From Gammaproteobacteria bacterium (lineage in GTDB: Bacteria; Pseudomonadota; Gammaproteobacteria; GRL18), in NCBI GenBank assembly GCA_013139395.1, contig WTAX01000378.1:1-5595 (forward strand): a DNA stretch of 5,595 nt, written 5' to 3'. Below are positions 1 through 3,728 of this stretch, in pieces. The notes beneath the pieces were generated by a model. The model did not search any database. It saw only the letters and a program-made list of their open reading frames with translations, and was not told the DNA's origin. The position numbers were made by a program, and so were the translations under genes. Position 1 is the first letter of the stretch. Every line of letters starts with the position of its first letter.

Positions 1-306
1 GATTGTGGAATGGAAACATTTACAACGGAAATTATGGGCGATCTATTGTCAGGTAGCCTTAAAACTGCAAGTGTTGATGCATCAGGTTGGCATGACAGCA
101 ATGCTGGTGGAGGTACGACCGATGGAAAATACATTAATTGGTTAACTATCAGTGATAATTCTAAAAGCGTAGTTGAAGACGTCGAGCGAATTCGGGATAA
201 TTCAATGGTTCCTTCTGATATTCCAATTTACGGATATATCTATGATTGCAAGACAGGTGAACTAGTCGAAATACCTGAAGCAACAGAAGCAGGTAAAGCA
301 AGTTAA
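1..306 (+). CDS. Beta-class carbonic anhydrase, C-terminal part (5' end outside window)
   Basis: This zinc enzyme interconverts CO2 and bicarbonate. The frame is already open at base 1 and reads D-C-G-M, the end of the H-T-D-C-G motif that carries the last two zinc ligands (His and Cys) of beta-class enzymes; the Cys codon is at 4-6. The real start is therefore upstream, and the ATG at 10-12 is an internal Met. About 101 residues remain. They include the family's C-terminal block: SVVEDV near residues 54-59, then [11 protein letters not shown] near 72-82, followed by KTGELVEI. No signal peptide can be judged because the N-terminus is missing. The stop is followed after five bases by an attC-like inverted repeat, so the gene may be an integron cassette. 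The family call is secure. The physiological role (carbon concentration, pH or cyanate metabolism) cannot be decided. Confidence 0.9.
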   Translation, partial: DCGMETFTTEIMGDLLSGSLKTASVDASGWHDSNAGGGTTDGKYINWLTISDNSKSVVEDVERIRDNSMVPSDIPIYGYIYDCKTGELVEIPEATEAGKAS

Positions 307-310
307 AACC

Positions 311-383
311 GTCTAACACAATTATATCCAGCGGTAGAGAAAAGTATCGCTTCACTATGCTTTTTCTACTGCTGATGTTAGGC
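311..383 (+). repeat. attC-like imperfect inverted repeat (possible integron recombination site)
   Basis: The outer ends are GTCTAAC (311-317) and GTTAGGC (377-383). They fit the attC consensus cores RYYYAAC and GTTRRRY and pair over eight bases with one wobble position. The interior forms a second stem: CAGCGGTAGAGAAA pairs with TTTTTCTACTGCTG over 14 positions, including two G-T wobbles, and a short GTAT/ATGC stem continues inward. Length (73 bases) and position right after a stop codon suit an attC. One oddity is that the unpaired spacer between outer and inner stems is about 10 bases longer on the left than on the right, more lopsided than usual. No T-tract follows, so it is a poor intrinsic terminator, although it could still fold in RNA and act as one. 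Confidence 0.5.
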
Positions 384-402
384 ATTATGTTTAAGGAAAC
401 AA

Positions 403-525
403 ATGAATACTGGAAGAGTATTTTTATGGTTACTCAAAATCAGTATTCAAAATCTTTCTTTTGAAGCTATATTAGAGACTACCAAAAGTCACCTTTTGCT
501 GAGCTCCCGGCAGTTGATTAGCTAA
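403..525 (+). CDS. Doubtful small ORF (40 codons), no recognised product
   Basis: The ATG at 403 follows an AAGGAA Shine-Dalgarno-like sequence (393-398) at reasonable spacing, and lies 20 bases after the GTTAGGC core. That is where a cassette gene would start if the 311-383 repeat is a true attC. The predicted peptide begins MNTGRVFLWLLKIS, has a short hydrophobic N-terminal stretch and contains no domain I recognise. Beyond its stop the same frame continues with amino-acid-like sequence broken by further stops (to about 692), so it may be the front of a decayed gene. It could also be chance. Confidence 0.25.
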   Translation: MNTGRVFLWLLKISIQNLSFEAILETTKSHLLLSSRQLIS

Positions 526-743
526 TTCTACCTACATGGAATGATAGGTCATGGTCATATTGTGGTCATAAAATAAAAAATGGGTCTTCAATCCTTTCAT
601 CGGCAGGATCGTCCCTGAGCGTTAATTGAAAGCTTTTATAAAAATTATGAGCCCGTTGAAAAAGCAGTAATTTTAAAATCGAAAAAATATTAAGCTTCAG
701 ATATTTTTAATATTGTCACTATTACCAAACTCCTGCTGTTCGG
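526..743. other. Gene-free stretch, possibly decayed coding sequence
   Basis: No intact gene is seen on either strand. GGTCAT occurs three times close together (547-552, 553-558, 564-569). In the frame of the 403 ORF, the segment 619-690 reads without stops (ALIESFYKNYEPVEKAV and onward) and ends in TAA at 691-693. This could be the tail of a broken gene, but I recognise no family. An AT-rich inverted repeat at 683-708 is listed separately. Confidence 0.4.
682..708 (-). terminator. Possible weak intrinsic terminator of the STAS-like gene
   Basis: Read on the minus strand, AAAAATAT pairs with ATATTTTT around a 10-base loop, and the second arm runs into a six-T tract. It lies about 35-60 bases past the stop of the gene at 744-1112. 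The stem is entirely A-T, so it would be unstable, and the call is tentative. Confidence 0.25.
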
Positions 744-1112
744 CTAACTCTTTAACCAATCGTAGCCTTCATCCATTGTTTTAAATAATGCGGTTGAATT
801 ATCTTTAAATATCGTTTCTTTAGAACTATTAAATGAATCTATGGTCATTAGATCATCCGCAATACAGGCAACTTTATTAAATACATGCTTAGCATTGACC
901 ATCATATAATTTGCAGCCTCTAAGGAATAATAATTATCTTTATTTCGGGTACATAGAATATTGACTGGCGTTTCATAATTTTTGATAATACTGTGATAGA
1001 TATCATTCATATCAGTCTCTGATAACTCACCATCAAAGTAGATATTAATATTGATAATATTATCGTTGATATCACCATGAATTTTTATTGTTGCTTTTCC
1101 CGTATCAATCAT
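744..1112 (-). CDS. Small STAS/SpoIIAA-like domain protein (putative)
   Basis: This encodes a 122-residue protein with no signal peptide and no membrane segment, so it is probably cytoplasmic. The pattern resembles small STAS/SEC14-type (SpoIIAA-like) proteins. An N-terminal beta-rich part (TGKATIKIHGDI, ININIYFDGEL near residues 4-30) is followed by an acidic helix, a central strand (PVNILCTRN), a helix with the paired Met of ANYMMV, and a C-terminal stretch ending in FKTMDEGYDWLKS. The D/E-E-x-x-x-W-L ending is common in this group. Such domains usually mediate protein-protein contacts or bind small ligands, and no catalytic residues are expected. The start is supported by GAGG about seven bases upstream of the ATG. 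The gene is monocistronic by spacing: 285 bases separate it from the next gene upstream on its strand. The fold assignment rests on pattern only. Confidence 0.6.
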   Translation of the reverse strand: MIDTGKATIKIHGDINDNIININIYFDGELSETDMNDIYHSIIKNYETPVNILCTRNKDNYYSLEAANYMMVNAKHVFNKVACIADDLMTIDSFNSSKETIFKDNSTALFKTMDEGYDWLKS

Positions 1113-1154
1113 TATTTATCCTCAAATTTATTGGTAACACCAGAAAATTATTTT

Positions 1155-1185
1155 ATTATAGTTTCACTTTTGATATTAGAATCAA
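1155..1185 (-). promoter_or_regulatory. Putative sigma70 promoter of the STAS-like gene
   Basis: On the minus strand a perfect TATAAT (-10, complement of 1155-1160) is preceded by TTGATT (-35, complement of 1180-1185) with a 19-base spacer. The predicted transcript would begin near 1148, giving a short leader before the ATG at 1112. The -10 is a full match; the spacer is longer than the ideal 17. Confidence 0.45.
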
Positions 1186-1397
1186 CAAATAACTCTTTAG
1201 AATATTTTGCTTCTTGCAAAAAAATGAAACCTGGCTAAAAATCAAGATGCCAAATTAAAACCAGCTAAATATTCGGTATTCAGAGTCATCATTATGCTCA
1301 CTAATACCAAGAAGGAGTCAATTGAACAAGTAATCATTAAGTCGGTATGTATTAGTTCAGAGGAATAAATGTAGTGTTAGTATGCAAATACCTTAGC

Positions 1398-1904
1398 TCA
1401 TGATTTTCTCTTTGGAGTTAAGGAATCCACGACCCATTTTGTCACTAGTCCAGTTGCATGGGCACATTGATCACCTCTTGCGTCACTAAAACCATTATAT
1501 TCATCGGCTTTCCACATATCCCAGGTACGGCCTGAGAATTTTTCCTGTAAGTATTTACATGAGGTTCCGCCAAATTCATCATTAAATCTTTCAACCAGTT
1601 TTTTTCCTGCATTAAAGTTTGCCATACCTCGACCTTTATGCAATTTATTAGCAGGACGACCTTTTTTAGCACCTAAAGCAAGTAAACCACCCGTTAATGC
1701 TCCACAGATACCATCACCCATCAAAGCACCGCCTCCTGATAGAGCATGACTGGATTGAATTGTTTCATCAGTAACATAGCCTACCGTTTCTTTGACTGCA
1801 GTCAACACACACTGAGGACAACAACCATAGTCAATATCCAGTGAAAAAGCACGGTCATAAGCCTTATCAGACAAGCTAAATTCTTGTTTTGTTTTTTCTG
1901 TCAT
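1398..1904 (-). CDS. C_GCAxxG_C_C family cysteine-rich protein (putative redox-active)
   Basis: This encodes a 168-residue protein without signal peptide or membrane segment. The family is defined by spaced cysteines and a GCAxxG-like core and is generally regarded as redox-active, but no reaction is established. Visible features in order are: a CCPQC cluster (Cys28, Cys29, Cys32); a Gly-rich helix start with GGGALMGDGICGALTGG (residues 57-73, Cys67), equivalent to the family core; FGGTSC with Cys116; and a final Cys147 in DQCAHATG. All expected cysteine positions are present, so it looks functional. The ATG at 1904 has only a weak purine-rich stretch upstream (AGAATAAAG). The gene starts 62 bases after the stop of the cytochrome c peroxidase gene on the same strand, with no convincing terminator between, which suggests cotranscription. 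A role in thiol or metal redox chemistry linked to peroxide stress is an inference from that neighbour. Confidence 0.8.
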   Translation of the reverse strand: MTEKTKQEFSLSDKAYDRAFSLDIDYGCCPQCVLTAVKETVGYVTDETIQSSHALSGGGALMGDGICGALTGGLLALGAKKGRPANKLHKGRGMANFNAGKKLVERFNDEFGGTSCKYLQEKFSGRTWDMWKADEYNGFSDARGDQCAHATGLVTKWVVDSLTPKRKS

Positions 1905-1966
1905 CGCTTTATTCTAAAATTTAATATGAGTAGATAAATTCTTTCTTTTAATTACAACATTATGTT

Positions 1967-2962
1967 TTAATTAAAAGGTGTAGGTTTAGGTGTTTTATCA
2001 ACTGAAGGTGGTAGAATCGGTAATGTGAATGATGGCTGCTCACCTGTCAATGTCTTGAGAAAAGCCACAATCTGAGTATTTTCAGATTTAGTAAACTGTT
2101 TACCTAGCTGTAGTTTACCCATAATATCAACCGCCTCAGTTAGAGTTGCCGCTTCACCATCATGGAAATAAGGATAGGTCATTTCTACGTTACGCAAAGT
2201 GGGCACCTTGAATTTAAAGCGGTCAGCATCTTTTCCAGTGACTCCAGCAAGACCTACAGCCTTATTAGTTGTTTTATAGGGTTTAATCAGACCCATTTTC
2301 TGGAATGAAGTTCCACCCAATGCTTCACCATAATGACATGCGGTACAACCAGCTTGTTTGAAAAGGTTATAACCAGCTAACTCAGTTTTGTTGATGGCAT
2401 TTTTATCACCAAGTAACCACTTATCAAAACGTGAATTAGGTGTCACTAATGTTTTCTCAAATTCTGCAATAGCTTGTGTAACCTTATCAATGTCAATTTT
2501 ATTACTGCCAAAGACTTGTTGAAATTCTGTAACATATCCTGGTATAGATTGCAGTATATCAATTGCCAGGGTATGCGTTGAAGCCATCTCTCCCGGATTT
2601 TCAATCGGTCCTCCAGCCTGCTCCTTTAAATCAGCGGCACGTCCATCCCAGAACTGTGCAATATTATGGCTTGAGTTAAGTACCGTGGGAGAGTTAATAG
2701 GACCTTGTTGCCAATTATGTCCTATGGATGTTTTAATATTATCAGTACCTCCCATACTCAAGTTATGGCATGAGTTACAAGATATAAAGCCAGATTTTGA
2801 TAATCTGGGGTCAAAAAATAGTTTTTTACCTAATTCCACTTGTGCCAGATTAATATCTTTAACGGGACTAATGGGTTGAACAGGTTCTTTTGCTATTACT
2901 GAGGCAGAAGTAGATATTGCTGCTGTAACAAACAAAGAAATCATATATGTTTTTATTTTCAT
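1967..2962 (-). CDS. ccpA: Di-heme cytochrome c peroxidase (CcpA/MauG family), secreted
   Basis: This periplasmic enzyme reduces H2O2 to water with electrons from small c-type cytochromes or similar donors. The 331-residue precursor has a Sec signal peptide (basic MKIK start, hydrophobic core, probable cleavage after VIA at residue 24). Heme motifs are CNSCH (62-66, low-potential peroxidatic heme) and CTACH (206-210, high-potential electron-transfer heme). By alignment from memory with the Pseudomonas aeruginosa enzyme, His82 (GHNWQQGP) is the likely switchable ligand of the peroxidatic heme. Trp105 in FWDGRA lies between the hemes, Gln115 and Glu125 are the active-site pair, His267 is in YFHDGE, and Met281 in MGKLQLG is the likely axial Met of the high-potential heme. 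Length and residues are typical of a classical bacterial Ccp and not of MauG. A strong AGGAAG ribosome site (2970-2975) fixes the start. The gene is followed by the C_GCAxxG gene, and a CRP-like site lies upstream. The symbol denotes the peroxidase, not catabolite control protein A. Confidence 0.95.
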   Translation of the reverse strand: MKIKTYMISLFVTAAISTSASVIAKEPVQPISPVKDINLAQVELGKKLFFDPRLSKSGFISCNSCHNLSMGGTDNIKTSIGHNWQQGPINSPTVLNSSHNIAQFWDGRAADLKEQAGGPIENPGEMASTHTLAIDILQSIPGYVTEFQQVFGSNKIDIDKVTQAIAEFEKTLVTPNSRFDKWLLGDKNAINKTELAGYNLFKQAGCTACHYGEALGGTSFQKMGLIKPYKTTNKAVGLAGVTGKDADRFKFKVPTLRNVEMTYPYFHDGEAATLTEAVDIMGKLQLGKQFTKSENTQIVAFLKTLTGEQPSFTLPILPPSVDKTPKPTPFN

Positions 2963-2969
2963 ATTATTT

Positions 2970-2975
2970 CTTCCT
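2970..2975 (-). promoter_or_regulatory. Ribosome binding site of the peroxidase gene
   Basis: AGGAAG on the minus strand lies seven bases before the ATG at 2962. It is a near-ideal Shine-Dalgarno sequence and supports this start, which also gives a proper signal peptide. Confidence 0.75.
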
Positions 2976-2991
2976 ATTTAATTTTATTATG

Positions 2992-3011
2992 GGGGTGCAA
3001 AGGGTTACCCC
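2992..3011. repeat. Inverted repeat in the peroxidase leader
   Basis: GGGGT (2992-2996) and ACCCC (3007-3011) are inverted around ten bases. The repeat is G/C-rich in otherwise very AT-rich DNA and falls between the predicted transcription start and the ribosome site. It could form a leader hairpin or be an operator. No known regulator is recognised from it. Confidence 0.35.
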
Positions 3012-3020
3012 TATATCTAG

Positions 3021-3070
3021 TGTAAAAATATTAGTACTATCCCTATGATTGTTATGTAACTATTATCACA
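3021..3070 (-). promoter_or_regulatory. Putative CRP/FNR-family-activated promoter of the peroxidase operon
   Basis: On the minus strand TGTGA-N6-TTACA (complement of 3055-3070) matches the CRP consensus TGTGA-N6-TCACA at nine of ten positions. A -10-like TAATAT (complement of 3028-3033) is placed so that transcription would start near 3021, with the operator centred about 41.5 bases upstream. That is the geometry of a class II CRP-dependent promoter. No good -35 is seen, as expected for an activator-dependent promoter. Peroxidase genes of this family are commonly controlled by CRP/FNR-type regulators; the sequence fits CRP better than FNR (TTGAT-N4-ATCAA). Confidence 0.5.
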
Positions 3071-3239
3071 ATAAAAAGAAATATTATTTTTTGAGAGGAA
3101 ATGACTGCACAATTGACATTAGGAAGTTCAGATTTAGCTCACATATAATGAAGTACTAAAAAACACTCAAAATGATGTAATATTAGCATTATCTAAAAGC
3201 CAATAGGTCAATTGTGACATGAAGATTATTTTTCTCTTC

Positions 3240-3272
3240 ACGTCCCTTATGTGGAGCTCCACATAACGTCCC
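3240..3272. repeat. Perfect 20-bp palindrome flanked by CGTCCC direct repeats
   Basis: Bases 3247-3266 are a perfect palindrome with half-site TTATGTGGAG and centre GAGCTC. Immediately outside it CGTCCC occurs in direct orientation at 3241-3246 and 3267-3272; with the preceding A the right repeat overlaps the palindrome end, giving ACGTCCC twice. There is no coding context and no T-tract. It could be a recombinase binding or crossover site, a scar of a mobile element, or a dimeric-regulator operator. I cannot assign it to a known element. Confidence 0.8.
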
Positions 3273-3378
3273 AAAGCAGACAATTTAGAGTCTACTAATA
3301 TAGTTTTCAGGTGCATAAAGCAGCAATTTCTTTTAGTAGAAAAATTGTAATTTCAAAATTGTCGATCAGATTTAATCA

Positions 3379-3414
3379 AATCAAGAAATGACTGTAAGCG
3401 GACATTTCTTGATT
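3379..3414. repeat. Hairpin with 12-bp perfect stem
   Basis: AATCAAGAAATG (3379-3390) and CATTTCTTGATT (3403-3414) are perfect inverted repeats around a 12-base loop. It lies 35 bases beyond the stop of the integrase remnant on the minus strand. No T-tract follows on either strand, so it is not a classic terminator. The left arm and loop share GAAATGACTG-N6-GACATT with a similar module at 3098-3120. Confidence 0.7.
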
Positions 3415-3448
3415 AATGTTTCAAATAGCCAATACAAAAAAAAAGCGG

Positions 3449-3640
3449 TTATTCAGGATGTTCACTTTTAGCTGTAAAACTCAGAGGACTCCTGGCCTGT
3501 TTTATTGTTCTTCTCTGTAAGGTATGTGTGTATTTCATCGTGGTTCTGATATCACTATGGCCTAACAATTTCTGAATGGTGCGTATATCATAATTCTCCT
3601 GTAAAAGGTGACTGGCAAAAGGTCGACAAAGGCAAAGGAA
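3449..3640 (-). pseudogene. intI: Integron-type integrase (tyrosine recombinase), C-terminal remnant
   Basis: An open stretch of 64 codons ends at TAA (3449-3451) and is closed upstream by an in-frame TAG at 3641-3643, with no plausible start. Recognisable homology begins near 3625. The peptide carries the last part of the tyrosine recombinase catalytic domain: RPFASHLL, then [14 protein letters not shown] (conserved His encoded at 3557-3559) and [10 protein letters not shown] (catalytic Tyr at 3530-3532), ending in ARSPLSF. The DIRTxQxLLGH block and the C-terminal SPL are typical of integron integrases. The preceding active-site box is damaged: the expected R-H-S-F-A reads R-P-F-A, consistent with loss of one codon and the catalytic His. 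The N-terminal core-binding domain and first catalytic Arg are absent from the window. It is certainly nonfunctional as read. The assignment to IntI rather than another phage-type integrase is likely, not certain. Confidence 0.75.
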
Positions 3641-3713
3641 CTAATATTCATTGCTTCAACTTCAATAATTTATAGTTAAATATGTTACCATTTTCATGAT
3701 TATTTTTACTTTC

Positions 3714-3718
3714 AGGAG
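3714..3718 (+). promoter_or_regulatory. Ribosome binding site of the glycosyltransferase gene
   Basis: AGGAG lies ten bases before the ATG at 3729. It supports that ATG as the start. The upstream 3641-3713 is very AT-rich; TTGCTT (3651-3656) with TTAAAT (3676-3681) is a weak promoter candidate only. Confidence 0.6.
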
Positions 3719-3728
3719 TGAGATACTT

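Larger units (their letters stand above)
3071..3448. other. Gene-free, repeat-rich intergenic stretch
   Basis: No gene is seen on either strand. The stretch contains a widely spaced inverted repeat (CACAATTGAC at 3108-3117 and GTCAATTGTG at 3207-3216) and a perfect palindrome (3247-3266). A hairpin lies at 3379-3414, and a nine-A run at 3436-3444 just beyond the integrase remnant. The density of symmetric sequence suggests remains of mobile DNA or recombination sites. Confidence 0.6.

Noticed and set aside
161..385. 74-codon open frame on the minus strand
   Set aside because: It lies antisense to the carbonic anhydrase C-terminus and the attC-like repeat, resembles no family, and is explained by the coding sequence on the other strand.
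1205..1224. TTTTGC/GCAAAA hairpin next to an A run, possible terminator
   Set aside because: It has only a 6-bp stem, and neither strand has the T-tract on the correct side.
1445..1672. 75-codon open frame on the minus strand
   Set aside because: It overlaps the C_GCAxxG gene in another frame of the same strand; the longer frame has clear family motifs.
1945..1977. 9-bp inverted repeat CTTTTAATT/AATTAAAAG between the peroxidase and C_GCAxxG genes
   Set aside because: It is almost all A-T with a 15-base loop and overlaps the peroxidase stop; too weak to call a terminator in such AT-rich DNA.
2685..2879. 64-codon open frame on the plus strand
   Set aside because: It is antisense to the first heme region of the peroxidase, with no ribosome site or recognisable domain.
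3436..3444. Nine-A run (T-tract on the minus strand) right after the integrase remnant
   Set aside because: No hairpin precedes it on the minus strand, so it does not qualify as an intrinsic terminator.
3071..3448. CRISPR array
   Set aside because: The repeats are few, of different kinds and not regularly spaced; no spacer-repeat pattern exists.
3560..3566. GCCTAAC, a match to the attC outer core
   Set aside because: It lies inside the integrase remnant where the codons encode LLGH, and no partner GTTRRRY stem was found.
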